From an uncultured Flavihumibacter sp. (GTDB taxonomy: Bacteria; Bacteroidota; Bacteroidia; Chitinophagales; Chitinophagaceae): a DNA stretch of 38,999 nt. Positions 7,166-16,602 of the stretch are shown here, piece after piece. The position numbers and the translations under genes were made by a program. The number at the start of each line of letters is the position of its first letter. Position 1 is the stretch's first letter. The notes under the pieces were generated by a model. It saw only the letters and a program-made list of their open reading frames with translations, was not told where the DNA came from and ran no database searches. Where the stretch lies: assembly GCA_946482545.1 (NCBI GenBank), contig CAMLRX010000035.1:1-38999 (forward strand). The letters run 5' to 3'.

Positions 7166-8659
7166 TTGAGCAGCATTAAACAACTGGCAGGACAAACTTT
7201 CTGGTACGGGCTCAGCAGTATGGGCGCCCGCTTCCTTAATTATTTGCTTACCCCTTACCTTACCGGCACCATGACCACCGAAGGGTATGGTGAAATGAGC
7301 ATTGTGTACGGCGCGGTGCCTTTACTGAACGTGATTTTCGCTTACGGACTGGAAACAGCTTATTTCCGTTTCGCGAAGCAGGGTAAAGAGCGGGAAGTGT
7401 ACAATACCACTTCACTTTCCATCATCTTCACCACCATAATCTTTACCACCCTGCTCATCAGTTTCCGGAGCGAACTGGCAACACTGGCACTGATTCCGGC
7501 ACACCCGGATTACATCACGATGATGGCGCTTATCATCGGGCTGGACGCGCTAGCTATTCTTCCGTTCACCAAACTCCGGCAGGAAGGGAGACCCATTAAA
7601 TTCGCCACCATCCGGGTCGCCAGTATTCTGATCAATATCGGTGCAGTGTATTTCTTCATTTCCGTATTGCCGGGATTGAAGGAAAAGTACCCAGACAATA
7701 CCATTTTCGCGCTCTATAACAAGGACCATCAGGTGGGTTATGTGATTATGGCCAACCTTTTACAGGCTTTTTTTACCCTGATTTTCCTTTCCAGGGAATG
7801 GCTATCCATTAAGTTCCAGTTTAACGCGCGCCTCTGGAAGGAGATCATGGTCTATGCATTGCCGCTTACCATAGTGGGCTTCGGCGGCATGATCAACGAA
7901 ACCATCGACCGGCTTATGTTGCCCTGGCGATTGGGTATAGATGTGGAAGCGGCCAAAGGAGAAACCGGCATTTACAACGCGGTGTACAAACTTTCGCTCC
8001 TCATTACTTTGTTTGTGCAGGCATTCCGCATGGGCGCTGAACCGTTTTTCTTTAAGCAGGCTGAAGGTGAGAACGCCCAGAAAACCTACGCGAGGGTCAT
8101 GAAGTTTTTTGTGATCGCCGTTACAGGCATGTTCCTGTTCGTGGCCCTTTACCTGGAAGCCTGGAAACACTTTATCCAGAACCCCGAGATGTGGGTTGGG
8201 CTGAAAGTGGTACCCATCCTGCTTTTCGCGAACATCTTCCTGGGCATATATTACAACTTGTCTATCTGGTACAAAATTTCTGGCAGAACGCGGGCCGGCG
8301 CCACGATTACCCTCGTGGGCGCAGGCATTACGCTGCTGGTGAACTATTTCTTTATTCCCTACTTCAGTTACATGGCCAGCGCCTGGGCCACTTTCCTCTG
8401 TTACGGCACGATGATGGTGATCTCTTTTACCTGGGGTCAGAAAGTTTACCCGGTGCCTTATCCCTGGAAAAAACTGCTAGCCTACATGGTAATCGTGGCC
8501 CTGCTTTTCTTTGTCCACAAGGGACTCACGGCTGTTGTCTCCAACAAAGTATTTTATTATGCGCTCGCCACACTATTGCTGGCGGCCTACGGGTTTTTCA
8601 TCCTCCGAGTGGAAAGAAAAGAATTCAGAAGATTCCCGGTGATCGGGAAATACCTCTAG
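7166..8659 (+). CDS. Polysaccharide/lipid-linked oligosaccharide flippase (Wzx/MATE-like)
   Basis: A 497-residue integral membrane protein of the polysaccharide biosynthesis (MOP flippase) superfamily, expected to move undecaprenyl-linked sugars across the inner membrane. The N-terminus SSIKQLAGQTFWYGLSSMGA, followed by RFLNYLLTPYLTG, is the classic opening helix of the family. About 12-14 hydrophobic segments follow, with GGMINETIDRLMLPWRLG (about 240-260) on helix 7. The start is proposed at TTG 7166: homologues begin near SSIKQLAG, and the ATG at 7085 would add 27 residues and overlap the divergent gene. No glycosyltransferase neighbours are visible, so the cargo is unknown. Its stop codon lies inside CTAG, which also supplies the stop of the convergent gene. 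Confidence 0.85.
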   Translation: MSSIKQLAGQTFWYGLSSMGARFLNYLLTPYLTGTMTTEGYGEMSIVYGAVPLLNVIFAYGLETAYFRFAKQGKEREVYNTTSLSIIFTTIIFTTLLISFRSELATLALIPAHPDYITMMALIIGLDALAILPFTKLRQEGRPIKFATIRVASILINIGAVYFFISVLPGLKEKYPDNTIFALYNKDHQVGYVIMANLLQAFFTLIFLSREWLSIKFQFNARLWKEIMVYALPLTIVGFGGMINETIDRLMLPWRLGIDVEAAKGETGIYNAVYKLSLLITLFVQAFRMGAEPFFFKQAEGENAQKTYARVMKFFVIAVTGMFLFVALYLEAWKHFIQNPEMWVGLKVVPILLFANIFLGIYYNLSIWYKISGRTRAGATITLVGAGITLLVNYFFIPYFSYMASAWATFLCYGTMMVISFTWGQKVYPVPYPWKKLLAYMVIVALLFFVHKGLTAVVSNKVFYYALATLLLAAYGFFILRVERKEFRRFPVIGKYL

Positions 8660-9297
8660 GGATTAAGAAAAGGATTGTGTTTTTTCTCATATCCGATTGT
8701 TGTGGGTTCTCCATGTCCGGGATATACCGCCGTTTCGTCTGGCAACGTAAAAAGTTGCGTGCGGATACTGTTCAACAACACGTCCATGCTTCCGCCCGGC
8801 AGATCGGTGCGCCCGATCCCTTCGTGGAAAAGCACATCTCCCCCGATTACAAAGCCCTGTTCCGCATGGTAGAAGGAAACACTTCCAGGGGAATGGCCCG
8901 GCGTGAACAACACCTGCAAACGATCTTCCCCGAAAACAACATCGGTACCTTCCTGCAACCAGTTCATAGGGCCTGTATAAAGTTCAAAAGGGAGTTGCCA
9001 CATCAGCCCGGAGGCCGGGGCCATTTTATACACCTGCTCTTCGGCCGGGTGAAGCCAGGGTTGAAGTCCCCAGGTTTCGGCCACAAACTTATTTCCGAAG
9101 ACATGATCGAGGTGGCCATGGGTATTTAACAAAAGTTTTACTTCCATTCCCCGAACTTCAATCCATTGTTTCAAAACCTGTTTTTCTTCATCAAAATAAC
9201 AGCCGGGATCAACAACTATACATTCATTTTTTTCGTTATGAAGTAGGTATGTATTCTCTCGGATAGGGCTGAACGTAAATACTTCGAGTGTAAGCAT
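8656..9297 (-). CDS. Metallo-beta-lactamase-fold hydrolase (glyoxalase II-like)
   Basis: A 213-residue MBL-fold hydrolase with two metal ions expected. The metal ligands are visible: THGHLDH (59-65), the His of FTPGHSPGS, the Asp of IGGDVLF and the His of VYPGHGEPT. The size and the IGRTDLPGG segment match the short glyoxalase-II/YcbL-type group, which hydrolyses thioesters such as S-lactoylglutathione or related substrates. The C-terminal glutathione-binding domain of true GloB is absent, so the substrate is uncertain. The reading frame ends in the same CTAG tetramer as the flippase gene, giving a 4-base tail overlap. Confidence 0.88.
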   Translation of the reverse strand: MLTLEVFTFSPIRENTYLLHNEKNECIVVDPGCYFDEEKQVLKQWIEVRGMEVKLLLNTHGHLDHVFGNKFVAETWGLQPWLHPAEEQVYKMAPASGLMWQLPFELYTGPMNWLQEGTDVVFGEDRLQVLFTPGHSPGSVSFYHAEQGFVIGGDVLFHEGIGRTDLPGGSMDVLLNSIRTQLFTLPDETAVYPGHGEPTTIGYEKKHNPFLNP

Positions 9298-9306
9298 AAT
9301 TTAAAA

Positions 9307-9457
9307 ATGATGGATTCTGGATGATGAATTTTGAATGATGGCGGTTGAATGCAGAAAAGTTGAGATAGAATTTAGCCAGCACGCTAAACGGGTGCATTTT
9401 TTGCTGTAAATACCAGGCCTATTCAATCCAAAATTCAACATCCAAAATCCAAAATTC
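9307..9457. repeat. Dispersed repeat family A, copy 1 (two inverted arms around a core)
   Basis: The left arm is 9307-9341 (tggattctggatgatgaatt, then ttgaatgatgg). The right arm is 9421-9457 (attcaatccaaaattcaaca, then tccaaaatccaaaattc). The arms are imperfect inverted copies built of TTGGATT/TTGAATT units. The core contains gaaaagt and accaggc, words also present in the core of the copy at 32801-32887. Confidence 0.65.
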
Positions 9458-9507
9458 CCCAAAGGAATTAACCCGAAAGGTATAATTTTAGATTCTAATT
9501 CAATAGT

Positions 9508-12500
9508 ATGCAATTTCTTAAGAATAAAATTGTCGGCAGCCTCCAGCTTTGCTGTATGCTGCTGGCAACCCTTACATCCGTAGCGCAGGTAAGTTCTGTT
9601 GAATTCGGGAAGAACAGGGTGCAGCACAGGAAATTCACCTGGCAATATTACCAGTCGCCAAATTTTAATACCTATTTCAGCGACAATGGGCTCACGTTGG
9701 GAAAATACGTGGCCCAACTGGCGGAACAGGAACTCGGCCAACTGGAGAATTTTATTGAAGAGGGACTGCAACGCAGGATCAACCTGGTGGTATACAATAA
9801 TTTCGATGACCTTCAGCAATCCAACATCGGTGCCAACATCGACTGGCAGAATACAGGTGGGATCACCAAATTGGTGAACAATAAAATGATCGTTTACTTC
9901 ACCGGCGATCACAACAACCTTAAAAAACAGATTCGTGAGGGCATTGCCCGGGTATTGCTGGAGAACCAGCTTTTCGGTGAAGACCTCGGTGAATTCGCCG
10001 CCAACCAGGCCCTGCTCGATCTTCCCAAATGGCTCACTGACGGCTACGTAAAATTCGCGGCTGAAAACTGGAACGCCACACTCGACGACCAACTCCGTTC
10101 CGCTATGCTGAACGGAAGCTACCGCAACTTCTACCAGTTCGCTTTCGATAAACCCGAATTGGCAGGTCAGGCTTTCTGGTTCTATATTGCTGAAGTATAT
10201 AAGATCGAGAACGTACCTTATTTCCTCTACCTGGCAAGGGTCTATAAAAACCTGAACACCGCCAGCCAGCGGATATCCAAGAAAAAATTCAAAGGCCTGC
10301 TCGCCGAATTCATGACCTTCCAGCAGGAAAAATATTACAAAGACATCCGTTCCCGCCGAAACGTTCCCAAAGGAACCGTATCCGTAGTGGAGCAGGTAGG
10401 ACCACGCAAAGATTTCTTCCGCTTCTCCCCCAACCCGGCTCCGCGCAGCCAGACCTACGCTTTGGTGGAATTTAAAAACGGTCAGTACAGTGTTGTGCTG
10501 TACGATAATTTTATTTTCAGAAAAGTACTGCTGAAATACGGTGTGCGTTCCCGTGACAACGAGATCAACCCCAATTACCCGCAACTGGCCTGGGACCCGA
10601 AAGGAACACGGCTCGCCGTGCTGTACACGGAAGAAGGGAAGATCAAACTTTTCGTATATGATGCTCTGAAAAGGTATAAGCCCGTGAAGCAGGAACTGGA
10701 TATGTTCAACCAGGTCCAGGACATGAAGTACATGCTGAACTCGAACACGCTCCTGTTCAGCGCCGTGCGCAACGGGCAGACCGATATCTACATTTACAAA
10801 ATTGAAACACAACAGATCGAACAGGTCACCAACGATATTTACGATGACCTGGATGCCACGTTCGTGAGTTTCCCCAACAAAACCGGCATCATCTATTCTT
10901 CTAACAGGCCATCTCCGGATGCGCCCACCGGCGATAGTATTCTGCCCAACGGCAGGTACAACATCTACCTCGCCAGCAACTGGAACGAAAAAGAAAATTA
11001 CCGCCAGCTCACCAAACTTACCAATATGCAGTTTGGCGATGCCCGGATGCCTACACCATACAATAGTTATCACTTCACCTTTGTGTCTGATGAGAACGGT
11101 ATCGCCAACAGGTACGCGGGCTTCTTCTCTACCCGCAGGGCCGGTTTGGATACCCTCGTGATTATTGGAGAAGATATCCTCCGTAACCCGGAAAAATCAG
11201 AAGTGGATTCCACGCTGAAATTGTGGGGCAAGAATGATATCGACTCACTCGCTTTCGTTTCCATCACCAGCGATTCCGCCTATGTATTCCCCATCACCAA
11301 CTACTCCAATGGCCTGAAAGAAACCAAAATAGCGGGTGAAACCGGCGTAGTGAGTGAAGTAACACAACAGGATGATTTCAAATATTTGTACAAACTGAAG
11401 GTGAATGAGACCGCGCTGAAAAGAAGGAACGTTTCCGCCAAACCTACGGAATGGATGAAGCGCAGGATGCAGGAGGAAAAGATCGCCAGCGGGCAGGCCA
11501 CCATATTTAAACCAGCCGCGCCGGATACCACAAAGAAAAACATCTTCCAGACGGAATTCGGAAACGATACGGCCGTAACCAATCTGCCGGTATTCGATGA
11601 TGTGCCGAAAAAACAATCCGCGCTCGCGAAATCAAGGCTGTTCGATTACAAACTGAAGTTCTTCAGCGACTACGTAGTGGCGGGATTCGACAACAATGTG
11701 CTGGTCAATAAATTTCAACCCTACCAGGGCGGAGTAGGCCCGGTTCGTCTCGCTAACAACAACGTGATCAACGGGATCATCCGGATGGGCACCTCCGATC
11801 TTTTCGAAGACATCAAGTTCACAGGTGGATTCAGGATCAGTCCAAGCCTGAACGACAACGAATACCTTTTCAACTTCCAGTACCTCAAAAAAAGAATCGA
11901 CTGGGGAATAACATACTACCGTTTAACGGAACGCGGGCCGGCATTGTTCTCCGATGGCGCCAGCAACCCGATTCCGCTGCTCGCTAAGCTTTATTCCAAT
12001 CTGTACCAGGCGAATTTTAAATATCCTTTCGACCGTATCCGTAGTTTACGTGCCAATGTGGGTATGCGCAGTGACCGGTACGCTTTTAAATCAGATATTT
12101 ATATCCCGGCCACACGCAGGCTTGAAGATACCACTACCAACTTCCTGCTGACGCACATCGAATATGTGTACGATAATTCCATCAACCCCACCTTAAATAT
12201 CTGGAACGGGCTTCGCTACAAAATATTCATGGATTGGAATACCAAAGTAAGCAATGTGGGACAGCAGGAAGGGCGGTTTCTGTTTAACGTGGGCTTCGAT
12301 GCCAGGAATTATGTGCCCATTTACAGGAACCTGATATGGGCCGTGCGCGCAGCAGGCGATTTCTCCTGGGGAACACAAAAAATGATTTACTACCTGGGTG
12401 GTACAGATGGATGGCTTTTTCCAAAGTTCAACGATGCCAACAGACCCGATCCTGATAACAATTACGCCTACCAAAGTCTGGCACTTAACCTCCGTGGCTA

Positions 12501-12891
12501 TAACCAAAACGCAGCCAATGGAAATAACGCTCTTACCATCAACAGCGAAATCCGATTACCGGTATTTACCACCTTATTCAACAAACCCATTAATAATGCT
12601 TTCCTGCGGAACTTCCAGCTTGTTCAGTTCCTTGACCTGGGAGCGGCATGGAATGGCGCTTATGATAAATTGTCGCGCCCATATCAGGTATATAATGATG
12701 AGGGAAGTACCGGAAACCCTATTTCGGTGAAAATAAAAGCAGCCGGAATAGGCCCGTTTGTTGGTGGATATGGGTTTGGTGCAAGAAGTACCTTACTTGG
12801 CTACTTCCTTCGGGGAGATTTTGCCTGGGATATGAACGGATTTTTCAAAGGCAAACCTGTTTTCTATCTGTCCATGGGACTGGACTTCTAA
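9508..12891 (+). CDS. Large surface protein: pseudo-peptidase, TolB-like propeller and Omp85-like barrel
   Basis: A 1127-residue exported protein with a signal peptide (MQFLKNKIVGSLQLCCMLLA onward, cut near AQ at 26-27). Residues about 40-290 resemble a peptidase MA-like domain, but the HExxH site reads REGIA (143-147) and WLTEG reads WLTDG (175-179), so zinc catalysis is unlikely. Residues about 310-560 carry PD40/TolB-like propeller strands (YPQLAWDPKGTRLAVLYTEE; NTLLFSAVRNGQTDIYIYKI). The last 400 residues are beta-barrel-like. They include NLRGYNQNAANGNNALTINS, which recalls the VRGY loop of Omp85/BamA, and a final GLDF ending in Phe. This suggests an outer-membrane protein with a periplasmic propeller. 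The domain reading is mine; function is unknown. Confidence 0.75.
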   Translation: MQFLKNKIVGSLQLCCMLLATLTSVAQVSSVEFGKNRVQHRKFTWQYYQSPNFNTYFSDNGLTLGKYVAQLAEQELGQLENFIEEGLQRRINLVVYNNFDDLQQSNIGANIDWQNTGGITKLVNNKMIVYFTGDHNNLKKQIREGIARVLLENQLFGEDLGEFAANQALLDLPKWLTDGYVKFAAENWNATLDDQLRSAMLNGSYRNFYQFAFDKPELAGQAFWFYIAEVYKIENVPYFLYLARVYKNLNTASQRISKKKFKGLLAEFMTFQQEKYYKDIRSRRNVPKGTVSVVEQVGPRKDFFRFSPNPAPRSQTYALVEFKNGQYSVVLYDNFIFRKVLLKYGVRSRDNEINPNYPQLAWDPKGTRLAVLYTEEGKIKLFVYDALKRYKPVKQELDMFNQVQDMKYMLNSNTLLFSAVRNGQTDIYIYKIETQQIEQVTNDIYDDLDATFVSFPNKTGIIYSSNRPSPDAPTGDSILPNGRYNIYLASNWNEKENYRQLTKLTNMQFGDARMPTPYNSYHFTFVSDENGIANRYAGFFSTRRAGLDTLVIIGEDILRNPEKSEVDSTLKLWGKNDIDSLAFVSITSDSAYVFPITNYSNGLKETKIAGETGVVSEVTQQDDFKYLYKLKVNETALKRRNVSAKPTEWMKRRMQEEKIASGQATIFKPAAPDTTKKNIFQTEFGNDTAVTNLPVFDDVPKKQSALAKSRLFDYKLKFFSDYVVAGFDNNVLVNKFQPYQGGVGPVRLANNNVINGIIRMGTSDLFEDIKFTGGFRISPSLNDNEYLFNFQYLKKRIDWGITYYRLTERGPALFSDGASNPIPLLAKLYSNLYQANFKYPFDRIRSLRANVGMRSDRYAFKSDIYIPATRRLEDTTTNFLLTHIEYVYDNSINPTLNIWNGLRYKIFMDWNTKVSNVGQQEGRFLFNVGFDARNYVPIYRNLIWAVRAAGDFSWGTQKMIYYLGGTDGWLFPKFNDANRPDPDNNYAYQSLALNLRGYNQNAANGNNALTINSEIRLPVFTTLFNKPINNAFLRNFQLVQFLDLGAAWNGAYDKLSRPYQVYNDEGSTGNPISVKIKAAGIGPFVGGYGFGARSTLLGYFLRGDFAWDMNGFFKGKPVFYLSMGLDF

Positions 12892-12914
12892 ATAACCATC
12901 CTGCACTTTACTGT

Positions 12915-12944
12915 AAACGCCCGGCTATATGTCGGGCGTTTTTA
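12915..12944 (+). terminator. Intrinsic terminator after the TolB/Omp85-like gene
   Basis: Arms 12915-12923 (aaacgcccg) and 12933-12941 (cgggcgttt) pair exactly; a G-T and a C-G pair extend the stem to 11 bp with a tatat loop, followed by a T-run. It separates the surface-protein gene from the DUF4450 gene, which argues for separate transcription of the latter or for read-through control. Confidence 0.85.
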
Positions 12945-12969
12945 TTGGATGGAAACGTACCTTTCCTTT

Positions 12970-15900
12970 ATGAAACGATTGCCCATTCACCTGAAAGCCT
13001 TACTACTGCTACCCGTACTCGCCCTGCTTTTCATAGAACTCAGCGCACAGCGGAAACTCCACTACAAGCCTGTTGGCAATTCTTTTGTAAAAGTTTCCGG
13101 AGAAAGAAAATTCAACCGCGCACTTTATGGTACAAATACAGGCTTTCGCGCGGAAACCGGTGATCTGCCTGAATTCGCATTGTACATGCCGGGCATGGGT
13201 GGCAACCTTCGCTTTTTCATCCGCAATGGCGAACGCTCAAAACCACTTACAAAAGCTGATGACATTAAAACCATATACGCGCCGGGCACCATGGAATATG
13301 TGGTGAATGATGCTTTATTTGGTAAAGGACAATTGCATATAAAAGCCGTCGCACTTGCCAACCGGGAAGGTCTCATCCTGGAAATCAGTGGCAAAAGTAT
13401 CCCTGCATCAGTTGAACTTTATTTTGTTTACGGGGGGGCCACAGGTAAAAAATTCTCCCGTGACGGCGATATCGGCGCTGATCCTGAATCATCTTTTTAC
13501 CTCAAACCGGAATACTGCACTGGCAATGCTTTCTTATTACATCAAAAGGCATTCAGATTGCTTTACGGCTCAGCAGAAAAACTCAGCGTTGCTGAATATG
13601 AATCACGCTTTACCGATAAAAAAGCAAAAGCCCTGCATGGTGTATTTCCCACTGATCTGCTATTGGGCGATGCCACAAATTTCCAGGATACGCTGAACCC
13701 TGGTAAGGAAAAGAATGCGCCAGTTGTATACGGCAAAACCCCTGTAACCGAACAGCGGCAATACATTCTTCTTTACAATCCCGGAACAGAAAAGAATTTT
13801 GTTACCACACCACAATTGCCTTCCCTTTTTGAAGAAGCATTACATGCAGCGTCAGCACTTGCCAACCGGGTACAACTGGAAACACCGGATCCTTATCTGA
13901 ATACGCTGGGCGGTGCACTCAGCATGGCGGCAGATGCTATCTGGGAAGATCCAACCTTCCTGCACGGTGCTGTGGCCTGGCGCATGCGGCTCAATGCCTG
14001 GCGCGGCGCTTATGCCGCTGATCCACTGGGTTGGCACGACAGGGCACAACGCCATTTTTCCAGTTATGCCCTGTCGCAATTAACCACACCATTAACAGGT
14101 CCCGTAGTAGCCGATACTGCACTGAACCTGGCACGGCAACAGGAAAAAATCGGCAATAGTCTTTTCAGCAGCGGTTACATCTGCAGAAATCCAAATGGGG
14201 ACATCCGCCCCCACCATTATGATATGAACCTCGTTTTCATCGACCAGTTGTTCACGCATTTCAACTGGACCGGCGACGCCAGTTTCATGCGAAAAATGTG
14301 GCCGGTAATAGAAAGACACCTGGCCTGGGAAAAAAGAAATTTCGATGCCGATAATGATGGATTGTACGATGCCTATTGCTGCATCTGGGCCAGTGATGCG
14401 CTCCAATACTCAGGTGGCGGCGTGGCGCACTCATCCGCCTACAATTACAGGGCGAATAAGCTGGCAGCAGTGGTTGCGCGGAAACTGGGTTACGCTTACA
14501 AAAAATATGAGTTGGAAGCCGCGAACATATTAAAAGCCGTAAACAAACAGTTATGGATAACCGATAAAGAATGGTTCGCGGAATACATTGATGGCAGCGG
14601 CAACAAACTTGTTCACCCGGCCGCAGGCCTATGGACCGTTTACCACCTGATGGAATCCGGCCTGCCCGATATGGCCCAGGCAGCGAAGACGCTTCGGTAT
14701 GTGGACACCCATATCCCACATTTACCGATGGAAGCAGAAGGCTTCAAACCCGGCGAACTGTTCCTGTTGTCAACTACCAACTGGCAACCCTATACCTGGT
14801 CGATCAACAATGTGGCGCTTGCGGAAATACTGCATACCGCTCTTGCTTACTGGCAGGGCCAGCGGAAGGAAAAAGCGTTTCAGTTGTGGCGAAGCGCTTT
14901 GATTGAGAGTATGTACTTCGGTGCATCGCCAGGTAGTTTTCAGCAACTCTCTTATTACGATGCTTTCAGGGGAGAATTGTACCGCGATTTCGCCGATCCT
15001 GTGGGGATGGCCGCAAGGTCGTTGGTAGAAGGTTTATTCGGTATAAAACCAGAAGCATTAAAAGATACACTTTTCATTGAACCGGGATTCCCTGCGGAAT
15101 GGGCCCATGCAAAAATCAGGTTACCCCTGATAGATATGGCTTACCGCAAAGAAGGCAACAAAGAAACCTACCGCATTAACCAGCGGCTGCAACAGCAACT
15201 TCATCTTAATTTAAAGCTACCGGCCCGCGGCTGGCGGATCAGTAAGTTGCTCGTGAATGGCAAACCCTACAAGCAATACACTACAAAATCAACATCAACT
15301 TATCCGCAACTTTCCATTAAAATACCGCGCGCTGCCTCGTATACCATCGAAATATACTGGGAAGAACCAATCGTTCCGCAGGAATACAAAGCGGAGGTTG
15401 AGGTAAACGGTAAACATTACACCTTAAACCGAAGGCACCTCTCTTTAGGACTGAATGCGCTCCGTGATAAAACATATTCCCTTCCCGCTATCAGTACAGA
15501 CAAAACTGTTTTTTACCCGGAAAACAAAGGAGATTTTCACTGGAAAGAACCGCTTTTTATCACGGTAAATCCTGTTGTATCCTTGTCATTTGCAGGTGAA
15601 AGCTTCCACATCATCAACCACAGCAATAACGATAAAGCAATAACGGTTTTGGTGAATGAAAAGGAAAAAAGCAGGATAGAAGTAAAAGGAAAAAGTACTT
15701 CAGAGCGTATGGTTTTTGTGGAAGATGAATTGGTGGCGGGCACGAATACCATTACGGTAAAAAACAGCGATGGCAATATACTTACTGAAGGAAAATACAT
15801 CAACTGGAAAATACCGTTCAAGGGAGCGCAAAGGCATATTGCCCTCACCCATCTTTTCAACAGCAAAGTGACGGATATCTTCACCAACAAATACCTTTCA

Positions 15901-16545
15901 CCTCGCCCGGTAACACCTGCGCTGCAACTACCTGTGCAAGGCATTGGAAACTGGTGCTATCCGCTGGTACAGCCAGTTATCAACGATGGTGGTATCCGTG
16001 CAAAAGCGGGTGGCGCGTCCGTGTTTACACTTTCCTCCGGACTGTCATTTTCCACCCCTTCGGATACGGGAAAAAACATTGTGTTCACTTCTATCTGGGA
16101 CAATTATCCAGACAGCATTTCTTTCCCCCTATCCGGCAGCGCAGCACATGCATACTTCCTGATGACCGGTTCCACCAATCCCATGCAAAGCCAGTTGGTA
16201 AACGGGTACATCAGCATTCAATATAAAGATGGAAGTACCGAAATACTGGAACTGAAAAACCCCGAAACCTGGTGGCCCATTGAACAGGACTACCTGCACA
16301 ATGGTGGTGCGTTTATCCTCTCACAACCGGCACCGCCACGTGTAAGCCTGCAAACAGGGCAGGAAATTACGCCCCACTACCAATATAGCGCTATTAAGGG
16401 ATTCAGTACACGTGCCATAGAAGGTGGGGCCGCAACTGTGCTCGACCTCCCGCTTGACCCCGGAAAAAAACTGTCCAAACTCACCGTGAGAACACTGGCC
16501 AATGATGTGGTGATCGGACTGATGGGCGTAACGTTTACAGAATAA
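12970..16545 (+). CDS. DUF4450 family protein, probable six-hairpin glycosidase
   Basis: A 1191-residue exported protein with a signal peptide (MKRLPIHLKALLLLPVLALL, cut near SAQ). The N-terminal about 250 residues fit DUF4450 (RALYGTNTGFRAETGDLPEF, then ALYMPGMGGNLRFFI). The middle, about 290-690, reads as an alpha/alpha barrel of the six-hairpin glycosidase kind: VAWRMRLNAWRGAYAADPLG, HHYDMNLVFIDQLFTHFNWT and FDADNDGLYDAYCCIWASDA. The rest consists of beta-rich accessory domains. The substrate is not known; the right end of the window carries other glycan genes. ATG 12970 is chosen over 12949, which lies immediately behind the terminator and adds seven residues before the basic signal-peptide start. 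The family call is from memory of the pattern. Confidence 0.75.
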   Translation: MKRLPIHLKALLLLPVLALLFIELSAQRKLHYKPVGNSFVKVSGERKFNRALYGTNTGFRAETGDLPEFALYMPGMGGNLRFFIRNGERSKPLTKADDIKTIYAPGTMEYVVNDALFGKGQLHIKAVALANREGLILEISGKSIPASVELYFVYGGATGKKFSRDGDIGADPESSFYLKPEYCTGNAFLLHQKAFRLLYGSAEKLSVAEYESRFTDKKAKALHGVFPTDLLLGDATNFQDTLNPGKEKNAPVVYGKTPVTEQRQYILLYNPGTEKNFVTTPQLPSLFEEALHAASALANRVQLETPDPYLNTLGGALSMAADAIWEDPTFLHGAVAWRMRLNAWRGAYAADPLGWHDRAQRHFSSYALSQLTTPLTGPVVADTALNLARQQEKIGNSLFSSGYICRNPNGDIRPHHYDMNLVFIDQLFTHFNWTGDASFMRKMWPVIERHLAWEKRNFDADNDGLYDAYCCIWASDALQYSGGGVAHSSAYNYRANKLAAVVARKLGYAYKKYELEAANILKAVNKQLWITDKEWFAEYIDGSGNKLVHPAAGLWTVYHLMESGLPDMAQAAKTLRYVDTHIPHLPMEAEGFKPGELFLLSTTNWQPYTWSINNVALAEILHTALAYWQGQRKEKAFQLWRSALIESMYFGASPGSFQQLSYYDAFRGELYRDFADPVGMAARSLVEGLFGIKPEALKDTLFIEPGFPAEWAHAKIRLPLIDMAYRKEGNKETYRINQRLQQQLHLNLKLPARGWRISKLLVNGKPYKQYTTKSTSTYPQLSIKIPRAASYTIEIYWEEPIVPQEYKAEVEVNGKHYTLNRRHLSLGLNALRDKTYSLPAISTDKTVFYPENKGDFHWKEPLFITVNPVVSLSFAGESFHIINHSNNDKAITVLVNEKEKSRIEVKGKSTSERMVFVEDELVAGTNTITVKNSDGNILTEGKYINWKIPFKGAQRHIALTHLFNSKVTDIFTNKYLSPRPVTPALQLPVQGIGNWCYPLVQPVINDGGIRAKAGGASVFTLSSGLSFSTPSDTGKNIVFTSIWDNYPDSISFPLSGSAAHAYFLMTGSTNPMQSQLVNGYISIQYKDGSTEILELKNPETWWPIEQDYLHNGGAFILSQPAPPRVSLQTGQEITPHYQYSAIKGFSTRAIEGGAATVLDLPLDPGKKLSKLTVRTLANDVVIGLMGVTFTE

Positions 16546-16546
16546 A

Positions 16547-16574
16547 GAAGGGGTTCCCGAATGGGTCCCCCTTC
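16547..16574. terminator. Bidirectional hairpin between convergent genes
   Basis: Arms 16547-16558 (gaaggggttccc) and 16563-16574 (gggtcccccttc) pair with two internal mismatches. It begins one base after the DUF4450 stop and lies 28 bases from the stop of the convergent ferritin-like gene, a typical shared terminator position. Confidence 0.55.
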
Positions 16575-16602
16575 CTGCGACAAATCCAAATACAAACTTG
16601 AC

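Noticed and set aside
8191..9129. 312-codon plus-strand frame spanning the flippase end and the MBL gene
   Set aside because: It is out of frame with the flippase and antisense to the MBL hydrolase, with no family features.
9301..11073. 590-codon open frame on the minus strand opposite the TolB/Omp85-like gene
   Set aside because: The plus-strand frame is 1127 codons with a signal peptide and recognisable domains; the antisense product shows none.
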